From Amphibacillus sp. MSJ-3 (GTDB taxonomy: Bacteria; Bacillota; Bacilli; Bacillales; Amphibacillaceae): a stretch of 64,000 nucleotides of DNA. The DNA lies in contig NZ_JAHLQM010000002.1 in NCBI RefSeq assembly GCF_018919165.1, positions 62,001 through 126,000 on the forward strand. Reading direction: 5' to 3'. Positions 27,260 to 37,319 of the stretch are shown piece by piece. Numbering within the stretch: the first letter of the stretch is position 1; each line of letters opens with the position of its first letter. The notes beneath the pieces were generated by a model. The model was given only the letters and a program-made list of their open reading frames with translations. It had not been told where the DNA came from and did not search any database. The translations under genes and the position numbers were made by a program.

Positions 27260-30200
27260 TCACTTAACTTTCATTCTATGACTATATTGTCTGTGTTTAT
27301 ATATTAGGATAACTCCTATTGCTAAAACGCATAAACCAATTAACAAAAATGTATAGGTTGAAGTTGCAGTGCTTGGAAGTTGTTTGTTACCTTCCTGTCG
27401 ACTTGATTCATCAGATTTATCTGATTGACTTGGCTTGTCTGAATCATTTGATTTTCCTGATTCATCTGACTCAATAGGTTTACCTGAATCATCTGATTCT
27501 CCGGATTCACCTGACTCACCTGGTTTAGCTGGTTCGCCTGGTTCGCCTGGTTCGCCCGGTTCGCTAGGATCATCAGGATCACCCGGTTCCACTGGCTCAT
27601 CCGGCTCATTTGGTCTTTTTGCGACAACCTGGTCATATGTTTCCCAAATATCGCCCCATTGAATTTCACCAGCTTTATTTCTTTTTACAGAAATGATATT
27701 TCCATCGTCATCATAATTGAATAGGTTTTCTAAACTGTTTAAAAGTTCATCCGATAATTCTTCGCCTGAGGCATTTACTGATTTAGAACCATCGAACATA
27801 TAATTAAGGTCAGAATCTAAGTCTCCTTGGTAAGTATCTTTTGTCCCAGATTCTGTTTGAATCGATGCGAAACCGTTAATTGTGAAGTCCGGTGTAATGT
27901 GACTATAGGTGGTTAAACTTAAATTGACACCGTTATTAAAGCCAATATTATTTTCAGTAATAACGCCCGGATTACTATTGCTGGTATAGCCATTCACATC
28001 ATTGCCAAAAGCCAAGTTGTTCTTAACAATATGCGGTACATGAACCCCTTCTCCACCGAGTTTGTATCCATTCTGACCAGCTGTACCTTGATGCCCATTG
28101 GTTAATTTCCCATTATTAAATGAAATATTATTTTCTAATGTAACAGCTCCAATCGGTCCTGTCCCAACTTTGGTATATAAATCCCAACCATCATCAATAT
28201 TATTATGTGAAACATTACCTCTGAAAACATTTCCATCACCTACTGTTAATTTGGCAGCAAATCCATCTGCCCCATTTTCAGCAGGATCCATATTATCAAA
28301 TGAAATACTGTTTTTTACTAAATTATGTGCCGGCCATTTCGAATACTCATCTTGTGCTCCACTAACACGACTAATTTGGAAGCCTGTTCCACCATTTTCA
28401 AAAGTACTAATATTATTAATAATATTAAAGCTTCCACCTAAACCATAACCTGTTCCATTAGCTGCACGGGTAAAATCGATTCCTTCAACATACCAATAAT
28501 CGCCACCATGAATCACTCCTGGAGCTTTCTTATCAAAATCAATTAGTGGTCGCTCACTAGCTTCTGGATCTGCTATTAGGTATTTCCTTGCATCTTCGGT
28601 TCCATCATTAAATCTTTTGATTTCCAAACTCGTGTCGCGCTTATAAACCCCTTCTTGAACAATAATCTTTTGTCCTTTTTGAACAAAGTCTATTGCCGTA
28701 TCTAGATCAAGTGGCTTCTCTTTCGAACCATCCCCATGACTTGTACCTGTTGGTGAAACATAAATGTCTTGATCACGATCACCAAATGTTTTCATAGTCA
28801 CGGTAAAATTCTTTACAATTTCATCGTAATCTGTTAAATGCTGTGTATCATCAGGTGAAAATACGATACTAAAATTTGTATTAGCATTATCATTTATCTC
28901 TGTTGGGATTTCTAGCGTTTCCCCACCTTTAATCATTCCATCTGTTAATATTACATCTTGGCCCTGTTTAACAGTAACTACTCCATCAATATTTGTATCA
29001 ATCATCAATGTATATTCTGAATCACTCGTTCTATCCAATGATATAATATCTAAATGTGGTGTGATTGGATCTTCCTCCGGTAGTACAGCCGGGGCATCGG
29101 TAGCTGCATCCGATACAGCCAATTCAATATTACTTACTTGAATGGTCGCTAATCTTGCTGCAAAGAAACCAACATAAATTTTATCCTGATCTTGGACACT
29201 TAAGATATCTGGCTTAAATATAATCTTTTCTTCCCCGTCATTGAGCTGACCCGTAAATCCACTATTTGTTTTTGATAAGGTTAAACGATAGTTTTCAGCC
29301 GTATTTTCTCGGTTTGGTCGTACATTATCCAACATGATTCGCTGTACTCCCTCGCTACCCTCTCCATCTGAGGATACGACTCCTGATCGAGCAAATAGCA
29401 CTGTACCTACATCACTTCTAGATCCACCATTAAACCCACCAAGTGCAGCCATATTTGAGGCAAATACTGCGGCGTTGTTATCAATCCCTATAGCATCCCT
29501 TGCCATAATCCCAAAAGCCTCTTGACCATCAGGCTCTTGTCTAGCAAATTCCTCGACAAAAATATCAGCTGATAAAGTAAAATTATCTTTTGCATCAATC
29601 TCAGTATAATAGAAAGTGATTCCATCATGGTCACCAGTTATTTTCCCTGCACCATCTAATGCAGCAATTCGAATGACATCATCGTCTAACTTCTCAATAG
29701 TATTTCGTTCCTTTGATGTTGACTGACCAAATCTAATTTCATTCCACTTTGCCGTAGTTTTTTCTCTGACTGTAACTTTTAGAACGATTGGTCCTAAATC
29801 TTCTTCAGGGATAATCTTAATCTCGTAAACACCGGCAACTGAGTGATCATAATCAGATCTATCGATATGATAATCATCATTCCCTAACGGCTCTTTATCA
29901 CCATTATCATATACCTTTGATACGACCATTCCTTCTTGATTAAATTCTTCTCCAATTTCATAGGTTGTTTTAGGATATTCAGTGACCTCTATGCCCTTTA
30001 CTTCTGGTTCCTTCACATTAAGATTTAACACTACTGACTGATCTTTATGTGTAATCAGAACTTCTTGATCTCCTACAACCTCTGAATCAAAACCTGAGAC
30101 TTCAAAATCATTCGGTTTTAATCTCACTTCTGTACCATCATCATAAATCGCATAAACAGATATTCCTGCTAGGTCAAGATCATCACCGACGAAATATTGT

Positions 30201-31414
30201 GTCTTGAGTGGCAGTCTTCTAATTTCCAAGTGTTCAAGTTCTACATCTAAAACATTAAGATTAAATTTACTTGTTTGGTTTTCAGTTTCAGTTGAAGTTA
30301 CAATCACTTCTACTTCACCCGGATTTTCAAGAATCTGACCTGCTTCAATCGAGAGCTTATATTGATCTTCCTTTAATTCAGCTATCTTATAGCCATCATT
30401 ATAATTCGCCTCAACAACTAAGCCTGCTGGGTCAAAAGCATCGCCTTTATAATATATTGTTTTCACTGGGGAATATTTAATTGTCAAATCCGTCACGGTT
30501 AGTGCTTTTATCTCTAGATCTATCGTTGCGGTGACACCATTATAATTAATCACAATCTTATTTGTCCCGATTTCTTTATTATTGAAACCTGAAACAATAT
30601 AATCATCATCTGATAATTCTTCTTTTTGTCCATCTGAATATTCTGCTACTACCTTTAGACCGGAAAGGTCGAGTTCTTCTCCTAACAGATATTCCTTCTT
30701 CATTTTTGATGTGTCCACTTCTAGATTATCTACTTGCCTAGAATCTACTTTAAGTTCAGTGTTTTTAAAGGTTACTTTCGCATCCCTTGCGACATAAAAC
30801 CCAACGTAGATATCATCAGTAAATAGATGGTCAACCTCAATAAGCTCCTTAACCCCATTGATAACCAGCTCGTATGTTTCCCCTGATTTCTTTATTATCA
30901 GTTGATATTCTTCTCCTGCTACTGGAGACTGGACATTTTCAAAGGGATCAAGTTTAATTTGCTCTGCACCTAACTCCTCGGCTTTATAAAATCCTTTCAT
31001 TACAGTATCTAAAGCACCTACTGCTACATAGTTTGAAGTATTGGTTCCCTTAGCGTCCTTTAACATTAATCCAAATGATTTTTGATTCGGTGTACTAATT
31101 CCCTTATCTTGATTAAAATGGTCTACTTTAACACTCGTTTTAATTTCAAAGTTAGCCTCTGCTGGGACTTTTTTCGAGTAAAAGGATATTCCTTCTTCAT
31201 CTTTAGATATTTTCCCACCCGAAGCCTCTAATGTAATTGAACCATCACCGTTATATGTAGGAGCAGGATTCTTATCTTCACTTGTATTTGGACCAAAAAA
31301 GTCATATGCCCAATCCTCTTGGCTAATTCCCTCTGCTTCTATCGGCACTGTCATACTAGGAAATAACAAGATAAGGATCATTAAAATAGATAGTAACCTT
31401 TTTCCTTTCTTCAT
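27260..31414 (-). CDS. Wall-anchored PL9-type pectate lyase, multidomain
   Basis: A secreted 1384-residue protein. Signal peptide (1-28); a concanavalin-like module (about 35-225); four bacterial Ig-like repeats (about 230-550), each with a pattern like YLLGEELDLSGL; a second concanavalin-like module (about 555-770); and a parallel beta-helix of the PL9 type (about 865-1265) with NGADGFAAKLTVGDGNVF, whose Lys matches the PL9 catalytic base, and NNIDDGWDLYTK. A Pro/Gly/Glu/Ser-rich linker leads to LPSTATS, a membrane helix and a basic tail. It should cleave polygalacturonate or rhamnogalacturonan at the cell surface. An upstream perfect cre site suggests catabolite control. Confidence 0.9.
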   Translation of the reverse strand: MKKGKRLLSILMILILLFPSMTVPIEAEGISQEDWAYDFFGPNTSEDKNPAPTYNGDGSITLEASGGKISKDEEGISFYSKKVPAEANFEIKTSVKVDHFNQDKGISTPNQKSFGLMLKDAKGTNTSNYVAVGALDTVMKGFYKAEELGAEQIKLDPFENVQSPVAGEEYQLIIKKSGETYELVINGVKELIEVDHLFTDDIYVGFYVARDAKVTFKNTELKVDSRQVDNLEVDTSKMKKEYLLGEELDLSGLKVVAEYSDGQKEELSDDDYIVSGFNNKEIGTNKIVINYNGVTATIDLEIKALTVTDLTIKYSPVKTIYYKGDAFDPAGLVVEANYNDGYKIAELKEDQYKLSIEAGQILENPGEVEVIVTSTETENQTSKFNLNVLDVELEHLEIRRLPLKTQYFVGDDLDLAGISVYAIYDDGTEVRLKPNDFEVSGFDSEVVGDQEVLITHKDQSVVLNLNVKEPEVKGIEVTEYPKTTYEIGEEFNQEGMVVSKVYDNGDKEPLGNDDYHIDRSDYDHSVAGVYEIKIIPEEDLGPIVLKVTVREKTTAKWNEIRFGQSTSKERNTIEKLDDDVIRIAALDGAGKITGDHDGITFYYTEIDAKDNFTLSADIFVEEFARQEPDGQEAFGIMARDAIGIDNNAAVFASNMAALGGFNGGSRSDVGTVLFARSGVVSSDGEGSEGVQRIMLDNVRPNRENTAENYRLTLSKTNSGFTGQLNDGEEKIIFKPDILSVQDQDKIYVGFFAARLATIQVSNIELAVSDAATDAPAVLPEEDPITPHLDIISLDRTSDSEYTLMIDTNIDGVVTVKQGQDVILTDGMIKGGETLEIPTEINDNANTNFSIVFSPDDTQHLTDYDEIVKNFTVTMKTFGDRDQDIYVSPTGTSHGDGSKEKPLDLDTAIDFVQKGQKIIVQEGVYKRDTSLEIKRFNDGTEDARKYLIADPEASERPLIDFDKKAPGVIHGGDYWYVEGIDFTRAANGTGYGLGGSFNIINNISTFENGGTGFQISRVSGAQDEYSKWPAHNLVKNSISFDNMDPAENGADGFAAKLTVGDGNVFRGNVSHNNIDDGWDLYTKVGTGPIGAVTLENNISFNNGKLTNGHQGTAGQNGYKLGGEGVHVPHIVKNNLAFGNDVNGYTSNSNPGVITENNIGFNNGVNLSLTTYSHITPDFTINGFASIQTESGTKDTYQGDLDSDLNYMFDGSKSVNASGEELSDELLNSLENLFNYDDDGNIISVKRNKAGEIQWGDIWETYDQVVAKRPNEPDEPVEPGDPDDPSEPGEPGEPGEPAKPGESGESGESDDSGKPIESDESGKSNDSDKPSQSDKSDESSRQEGNKQLPSTATSTYTFLLIGLCVLAIGVILIYKHRQYSHRMKVK

Positions 31415-31828
31415 TTCATTGCCTCCTCATTTACTACTTAATTAAATCTGCTAACTTAGTAAGTACAACAATTCAAAGTTAATCATTCTTAAAAAATTTG
31501 ATTTAAAAATATGACTCGGTTAAGCGAAACTTCAATCAGCGAGGGGTGGACCTAGAGGACCAAGAACATGCAGACCTTACCACAGGACGTGGTGATTTAA
31601 GTCTGCCCTCCCCTATCTCCCAATTACAATTCTTAGTTCCTTCAAATTCTTGAAGTGAGTGTCTTATTGGCAGTTACACTGCGAAAAAGTCTTTTTTTAC
31701 CGATCCCCCCATCTTTCAGCTTTTTTGTTCAGTGGTCTTTTTGAATAAAAGTCATTAAATTAATAGTTAATAATACCTATATGATCTATTATATCGATGA
31801 TTAGATTACATTTTTTATAAAGACATAG
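31415..31828. other. Leader/intergenic region with repeat copy
   Basis: No gene. A degenerate dispersed repeat runs about 31520-31670, beginning with the arm AAGCGAAACTTCAATCAGCG (31522-31541). A minus-strand TATAAT at 31793-31788 may be the promoter of the PL9 gene, which would give a leader of about 370 nt containing the repeat. Confidence 0.45.
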
Positions 31829-31842
31829 TGTAAACGTTATCA
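31829..31842 (-). promoter_or_regulatory. Perfect cre site upstream of PL9-type gene
   Basis: TGTAAACGTTATCA fits the cre consensus TGWAANCGNTNWCA at all 14 positions, about 415 bp upstream of the start codon and upstream of a TATAAT box. Confidence 0.75.
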
Positions 31843-31900
31843 TTTTACGAGCTATTCAATTTATCTTAATAATATTGAAAATGTTTCAAGTCAATATTAA

Positions 31901-31939
31901 GACCCCGAATAATATGATTACACTCCATTATTCGAGGTC
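31901..31939 (-). terminator. Terminator after PL1-CE8 gene
   Basis: GACCCCGAATAAT (31901-31913) pairs with ATTATTCGAGGTC (31927-31939) with one mismatch. The minus-strand T tract is weak. Confidence 0.65.
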
Positions 31940-31958
31940 AACTTTAAATAAACCGTCA

Positions 31959-34900
31959 TTATTTATTTCTTGTTTGTTTACCTAGATACTTTCTCTGTGT
32001 AATAACTAAAGATCCACCGAATAGCAAGGCTAGTAAACCAACAGAAAGTAAATTATATATAGACGTTGATGTACCCGGAAGCAACTTATTCTGGTCACCT
32101 GGCTCTTCTGGGTCGCCCGGTTCGCCTGGTTCTTCCGGATCACCTGGTTCGCCTGGATCTTCTGGATCACCCGGTTCACCTGGCTCTTCTGGATCGCCCG
32201 GTTCGCCTGGCTCTTCTGGATCACCCGGTTCGCTTGGATCTTCTGGATCGCTCGGGTCACCTGGCTCTTCTGGATCACCCGGTTCACCTGGCTCTTCTGG
32301 ATCACCCGGATCGCCTGGTTCGCCTGGCTCTTCTGGGTCGCCCGGTTCGCCCGGTTCGCCTGGATCTTCTGGATCGCCCGGTTCACCTGGTTCTTCCGGA
32401 TCACCTGGTTCGCCCGGCTCTTCTGGATCTTCTGGGTCACCCGGCTCCTCTGGAAATACTTCCTTAGGATCCCAGCCTAAAACATTTTCTACGGTCCATT
32501 CTTCGGCTTCTTCATCAGTTAATTGTCTTCTTGAATCATTAACAACGGCTCCTGGGCCATAGTTCTTATACTCATATAGACGGGCGTCCTCAGGTTCGAA
32601 TCCACTCATAGATGTCCAACCGTCTTTGTGGATGTGTGCACCTAATTCACTTTCCTTAAATACAACACTAGCCACATTTTCTGGATCCCCACCAGCTTGC
32701 CACGGTCTACCGAGATAAACGGTACCAGGGGCTGCATCACTAGTTAATTTACTATTGAGAATCAAAATCCCAAAGTCATCCTTGATCGATGTACTAGCAG
32801 CAGTAATATAACCATTATTCGTCGAGGAGCCTCGATCTAATGAGTGAATAATAGAATCTTCGAATACTGACCTTGCTGCACCAAAGATAAAGTCGACATC
32901 ACCCTCAACATACACTTCATTAAAGTATTGACTACCTGAACGAACATAAAGTGTATCTTGATGTCCTAAAAAGCTAACATTTTTGAAATACATCTTTTCT
33001 CCTGTAGCATATACCGCTACAGCTTGTTTTCCTTCAACATCCCTACTAGGATCAAAGCCATTTTCAAACGTTAAATTCTCAGCTCTGAAATGATCTGCCC
33101 GTAAAAAGACACTTGAACTACCTGTTGTTCCATATGTCCCGCCTGTACCATCATCTCGGCCTGCGTAGTTATCATAAGTGATGATTGTACCAGATTGAGT
33201 CTCACCTATTATCGTAACAAAAGGTTTATCCTTCGGAACAGTTACAACTTCCTTATAAACACCGTTTTTCACGAAAATAGTTACTGGCTCATTATTATTA
33301 TTTGGAATAGCATCAATCGCTTCTTGTACTGTCTCATAATCACCACTACCATCTTTTGCAACGATCACATCATCTTCACCTGGTTCACGGGGAATTTCAG
33401 GTTCAGCAGGTTCTTCAGGTTCCTCTGATCCATCATCAGATTCAATAGCCTCAATCTTTATCTGGTCAATAACGACACCTGAGTCGCCCTCAGTACGGAT
33501 TTGAACAAAAGACTCTTCCGTACCAACATCTGACTCGATTATTATTTCACCTGGAGTAATCGATGAAACAGTTTGTTGGAATATTTTTGAGTCCGATCCA
33601 TGAATGGACTTCTCATCAATTGATGTACCATTATCTACGAATACTTGTAATCTTCTACCTTCATTATTTGAATCCAGGATGGTATCTGCTATCTTAATAG
33701 TCATTCGGTAAGGTTTGCTTAAATCAAATACGCCTCCTGGTGTAAAGTCCTCTGATGTATCTACTGCGTCTCTTGCCCCAATCGTAAACCGACCCGACAT
33801 ATTAAGTTGATTAGAAACTACCTCCAATTTACCAGCTCTGCTGATATACATTGGTTTTAAACGATCATCTGGTAAAGACATATATTCTGGTGTAGTAATG
33901 TTATCTCCTGTTGCCTTTGAAAAATCATCTTCAAAGATAATATGTTCCTCTTTTGGCTCCTCTGGTTCATCGATATCATCCACTTTAGCCATTGTCGTAC
34001 TAATATCAGAAAATACTGCCGTATTATAATTGTCAATCTCATTTGTGTTCTTTGCAGCGTCTACTGCAAATCCGACATAGACATTTTCATCAAAATCAAT
34101 CGTCTTTTCTCCTACCTTCGTCCATGTTTCACCATCTGGTGAGGCATAGCCAGTTACCTCGTTTCCATCCCTCACTAGTTTTAACCAATAAGGTATCTCT
34201 GTCGATAATAGACTAGGCAACTTCTCATCTGGATAGCTTATATTGTCTAAGGTTTCGATTTTTTCTCCATCTGCCAATCTAGAAGATAGGTTAATCGTAT
34301 ATGGTGTCTTAGACTCTATTCTATCTGCTTTAATTAAAGATGTACTTAAAATCGCTGTTGCCGCATCTTTTTCAAGACTAGATCTGATTGCAATTCCAGC
34401 AATGGCATTATTATCAACTGGTGTTATAGAATTTATTTTTGCGATAAACTCCCCATCACCTTTAAGTTCTTGATAACCAAAATGAAAAGCATCATTTTTT
34501 CCAGTAATTCTACCAGACCCTTTGACTGTAATAACACCTTCTTCATCTACACTAGTATTTCCAGCGATACCAACATTCCCAATATCTGTTGATTGCCAAG
34601 TCTCACTATTTAAAGGACTATTCACATGAATAGGTGCAGATGTAGATTGAGTTTGATTTCCTTGCTTATCCGTTACTTTTATACTTACAAAATGCGTTCC
34701 GTCTGGGGCATCTTTCCAAGTATATTGATAAGGTGCTGTCTTTGTTTCACCTAATTTCTCCGAACCTGTATAGAATTCTACTTTTTCAATCCCATGCGAA
34801 CTTTCAACTTTCGTCTTAATCTCTAAATCTTTTCCTGCCTCATGGATCGAATTTAAAGTTGGTGAAGTTATTTCAGCCACTGGATTATCAGCTTCATAAT

Positions 34901-37199
34901 CAATATCTACTAGGGAGTTTATATAAAGCTCAAGATTAGTATAGCCTTCTTCGGTAACTTCATTTCCATCACTTGGGTCTTTCGGATCTAAGCCATTTGC
35001 AGTTTCCCAGTCATCTGGAATTCCGTCACCATCACTATCTAACGGTGCTGGTAAAGAAGCCAATTCCGGATAACCTCCGACTTCTTCTTCACTGTTAATA
35101 AATCTACCCGTTCCATTGACAATATCAGCTACGATTCTAGCATCAACCGCATCTCTCCTTGGAAAATTGGCACCAGCTCGTTTCAAAATATCTTGATATG
35201 CATCTTCAGCAGATTGCGGTTCTCTTAATCTATTCTCTGGAAATGGAATAGGCTCAGTACGAATGGTGGCATCTGCTGCTTTATTATGAATCCCTTTGGA
35301 ATTATCAGCGGTAACACCTGAATCACCAAACATATAATTTCCCGAAACATACCAGGAGCTTGGACTACCAAAGATACCTGGGTTGACAATTCTATTTTTG
35401 ACATTATTATATGTACCTGGTCCAGGTTTCATATAATTATTAACGATATTTACATCTGAATAATTACCACCGTATATTGAGTTAGATTCCCAGTTATAAA
35501 TAATATTATTATTAAAGTCTACATTCGTTTGCCCAGGTGTAGAACCACCTATTCTCGGGTTTCTATTCGTATGTGATGCGATAATGTTGTTAAAGTAAGT
35601 CGCATTTTTCCCACCAAAAATACCACCATAACCATGCTTACCTTTCACATGCGCACCCATTGTTAAACTCTCACTAATAATACTATTCTGAACCGTTATA
35701 TTTTCGCTTCGATAAATTGATAATGTTTCATCTGTCGACCAGCTAGTTGAAATATGATCAAGGATGATATCCTTCGCATCAACCCCACCGATCCCATCAG
35801 GTTCATCGTATGAATTCGTGACACCTGGTCGAATTCTGATATAGCGAATGATTATATTTTCTGACCCACCAATATCCAAGTCGTAATTTGCTAGTGTTAT
35901 TCCGTCACCAGGTGCCGTTTGGCCGGCAATGGTAATATTTTTTGCTTTTATGCTTAGACCGTCTTTTAAATAAATTGTACCCGACACATCAAAAGTAATC
36001 GTTCTATTTCCCTTACTTAAGGCATGTCTTAATGAACCTTCAATTGGCTCTTCACCAGGACCATAGTCTTCTAAGGTTGTAACAGTATATACTTCCTGTC
36101 CTCTACCACCTGTTGTATATTTTCCGCCACCTTCAGCCCCAGGGAAGGCAAGGATTCTCTCTGTATCATCTTTAACATCGACCGAATATACATCTGATGC
36201 TGTTGACCCTTTCGCATTATTTGCCTCGACAAGGAAATAATACGTTCCATCACTAAGGACATCCACTTTTGCATAGGTCAACACTTGGTCTGTAGCACCT
36301 ACAATCGGCTCAAATGGGCCTTCAGGATCTGTAGCCATTTTAACAGTATAAGATTTTGCACCTTCAACCGGATCCCAATCAAGGAAGACTGAAAGCTCAT
36401 CTGTACTCACATCAATATCCTCTATCTTAGATGGCGGTGTATCAGGATTAAGTAGTGAGTCATCTATTCCTTCATACACTTTTAAATTATCAAAATATGA
36501 TGAAGTCGCCTGTCCGCCTGGTGCCATCGTCAATACTCTAGTAATCCCAGTCGCATTTAAGAATCTCCAACCATAAGTTGGCATAACAACATCATTGATG
36601 ACAGGGGTTGCCTGCTGATTCTCTGGATCTACTAATAGTTTGATATTGTACCAAGTATTTAATTGGAAATCATCATCAAGTATTTCATGACCACCTGGAA
36701 TTGAATAGCCTAAAATATTCTTTCCACCAATATTTCTTAATTCAATCTCAGCCGCTACCGTACTACCATCTAAGGTTCTTAAAACCTTAGTAGAATGGCC
36801 AAACTCTTCTGCCATAAAATCAAGTTCTACGGTAAATGGCTTCTCTTGACGGGGAATATCTTTGACAACCGCCACTGCGGTATCACCCAAGTCTTCAACA
36901 AATATGACGTTTCCATTCTCGTCAAGAGGATCTTTCACAACTCTCGGTATACTTTTTATTGTTCCATCCTTATTCCAAGCATCTAGTACACTGTAATTAT
37001 CTGACTCTGGGAAATCCTCAACAGCAGTATCTAGCTCCTTGTCCTCAAAGTCATCATCTACAAGATACACTCGATCAGATTCCTCTGCTTTTGAGTTATT
37101 ATCAGCTAGAACAACTATGTTCGTAGATGATAAAAGTAAAAAAAGAGATAAAACAATTGCTAAGGTCTTTCTGAGTTTCCTCATCTCCAGCCTCCTCAT
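31959..37199 (-). CDS. Wall-anchored pectate lyase (PL1) - pectin methylesterase (CE8) fusion
   Basis: A secreted 1746-residue enzyme. Signal peptide (1-32); concanavalin-like module (about 45-250); fibronectin-III-like domain (about 258-345); PL1 pectate lyase beta-helix (about 352-690; starts AFPGAEGGG, with LDHISTSWSTDE and HTNRNPR); a DSDGDGIPDDWE calcium loop (about 745); an Ig-like domain; two further beta-sandwich modules; and CE8 methylesterase (about 1275-1575) with GHQDTLYVR, DVDFIFG (both catalytic Asp) and GRPW. A 120-residue EPGDPEEP-type linker and LPGTSTS sorting signal close the protein. The esterase removes methyl groups that would block the lyase, so the fusion is functionally coherent. 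Confidence 0.93.
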   Translation of the reverse strand: MRRLEMRKLRKTLAIVLSLFLLLSSTNIVVLADNNSKAEESDRVYLVDDDFEDKELDTAVEDFPESDNYSVLDAWNKDGTIKSIPRVVKDPLDENGNVIFVEDLGDTAVAVVKDIPRQEKPFTVELDFMAEEFGHSTKVLRTLDGSTVAAEIELRNIGGKNILGYSIPGGHEILDDDFQLNTWYNIKLLVDPENQQATPVINDVVMPTYGWRFLNATGITRVLTMAPGGQATSSYFDNLKVYEGIDDSLLNPDTPPSKIEDIDVSTDELSVFLDWDPVEGAKSYTVKMATDPEGPFEPIVGATDQVLTYAKVDVLSDGTYYFLVEANNAKGSTASDVYSVDVKDDTERILAFPGAEGGGKYTTGGRGQEVYTVTTLEDYGPGEEPIEGSLRHALSKGNRTITFDVSGTIYLKDGLSIKAKNITIAGQTAPGDGITLANYDLDIGGSENIIIRYIRIRPGVTNSYDEPDGIGGVDAKDIILDHISTSWSTDETLSIYRSENITVQNSIISESLTMGAHVKGKHGYGGIFGGKNATYFNNIIASHTNRNPRIGGSTPGQTNVDFNNNIIYNWESNSIYGGNYSDVNIVNNYMKPGPGTYNNVKNRIVNPGIFGSPSSWYVSGNYMFGDSGVTADNSKGIHNKAADATIRTEPIPFPENRLREPQSAEDAYQDILKRAGANFPRRDAVDARIVADIVNGTGRFINSEEEVGGYPELASLPAPLDSDGDGIPDDWETANGLDPKDPSDGNEVTEEGYTNLELYINSLVDIDYEADNPVAEITSPTLNSIHEAGKDLEIKTKVESSHGIEKVEFYTGSEKLGETKTAPYQYTWKDAPDGTHFVSIKVTDKQGNQTQSTSAPIHVNSPLNSETWQSTDIGNVGIAGNTSVDEEGVITVKGSGRITGKNDAFHFGYQELKGDGEFIAKINSITPVDNNAIAGIAIRSSLEKDAATAILSTSLIKADRIESKTPYTINLSSRLADGEKIETLDNISYPDEKLPSLLSTEIPYWLKLVRDGNEVTGYASPDGETWTKVGEKTIDFDENVYVGFAVDAAKNTNEIDNYNTAVFSDISTTMAKVDDIDEPEEPKEEHIIFEDDFSKATGDNITTPEYMSLPDDRLKPMYISRAGKLEVVSNQLNMSGRFTIGARDAVDTSEDFTPGGVFDLSKPYRMTIKIADTILDSNNEGRRLQVFVDNGTSIDEKSIHGSDSKIFQQTVSSITPGEIIIESDVGTEESFVQIRTEGDSGVVIDQIKIEAIESDDGSEEPEEPAEPEIPREPGEDDVIVAKDGSGDYETVQEAIDAIPNNNNEPVTIFVKNGVYKEVVTVPKDKPFVTIIGETQSGTIITYDNYAGRDDGTGGTYGTTGSSSVFLRADHFRAENLTFENGFDPSRDVEGKQAVAVYATGEKMYFKNVSFLGHQDTLYVRSGSQYFNEVYVEGDVDFIFGAARSVFEDSIIHSLDRGSSTNNGYITAASTSIKDDFGILILNSKLTSDAAPGTVYLGRPWQAGGDPENVASVVFKESELGAHIHKDGWTSMSGFEPEDARLYEYKNYGPGAVVNDSRRQLTDEEAEEWTVENVLGWDPKEVFPEEPGDPEDPEEPGEPGDPEEPGEPGDPEDPGEPGEPGDPEEPGEPGDPGDPEEPGEPGDPEEPGDPSDPEDPSEPGDPEEPGEPGDPEEPGEPGDPEDPGEPGDPEEPGEPGDPEEPGDQNKLLPGTSTSIYNLLSVGLLALLFGGSLVITQRKYLGKQTRNK
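32095..32450 (-). repeat. Imperfect short tandem repeat encoding Pro-rich wall linker
   Basis: DNA units of GGATCACCCGGTTCGCCTGG type repeat in frame and encode EPGDP/EEPGEPGDP in the lyase-esterase. Such linkers usually span peptidoglycan. The regular DNA makes length change by slippage likely, and it creates spurious open frames on both strands. Confidence 0.85.
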
Positions 37200-37229
37200 G
37201 TAATAATAGTCCCTTAGATAATCACTACT

Positions 37230-37260
37230 AAATAGATATCTATTTATACTCTTAATTATA
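37230..37260 (-). promoter_or_regulatory. -10 box and 16-bp palindrome before PL1-CE8 gene
   Basis: Minus-strand TATAAT at 37260-37255 is followed by the perfect palindrome AAATAGATATCTATTT (37230-37245), which would lie just after the start of transcription. The -35 is weak. The palindrome is a candidate operator. Confidence 0.5.
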
Positions 37261-37295
37261 TTGTTTTATGTTTAACATATTTTGTCGTAAGCCTA

Positions 37296-37309
37296 TGTTA
37301 ACGCTTTCA
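37296..37309 (-). promoter_or_regulatory. Perfect cre site before PL1-CE8 gene
   Basis: Minus strand TGAAAGCGTTAACA matches all 14 cre positions, about 97 bp upstream of the start codon and upstream of the -10 box. Confidence 0.75.
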
Positions 37310-37319
37310 CTTATTGTGT

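Noticed and set aside
32066-32467. 133-aa plus-strand and 136-aa minus-strand frames
   Set aside because: Both are out-of-frame readings of the Pro-rich repeat DNA of the lyase-esterase gene.
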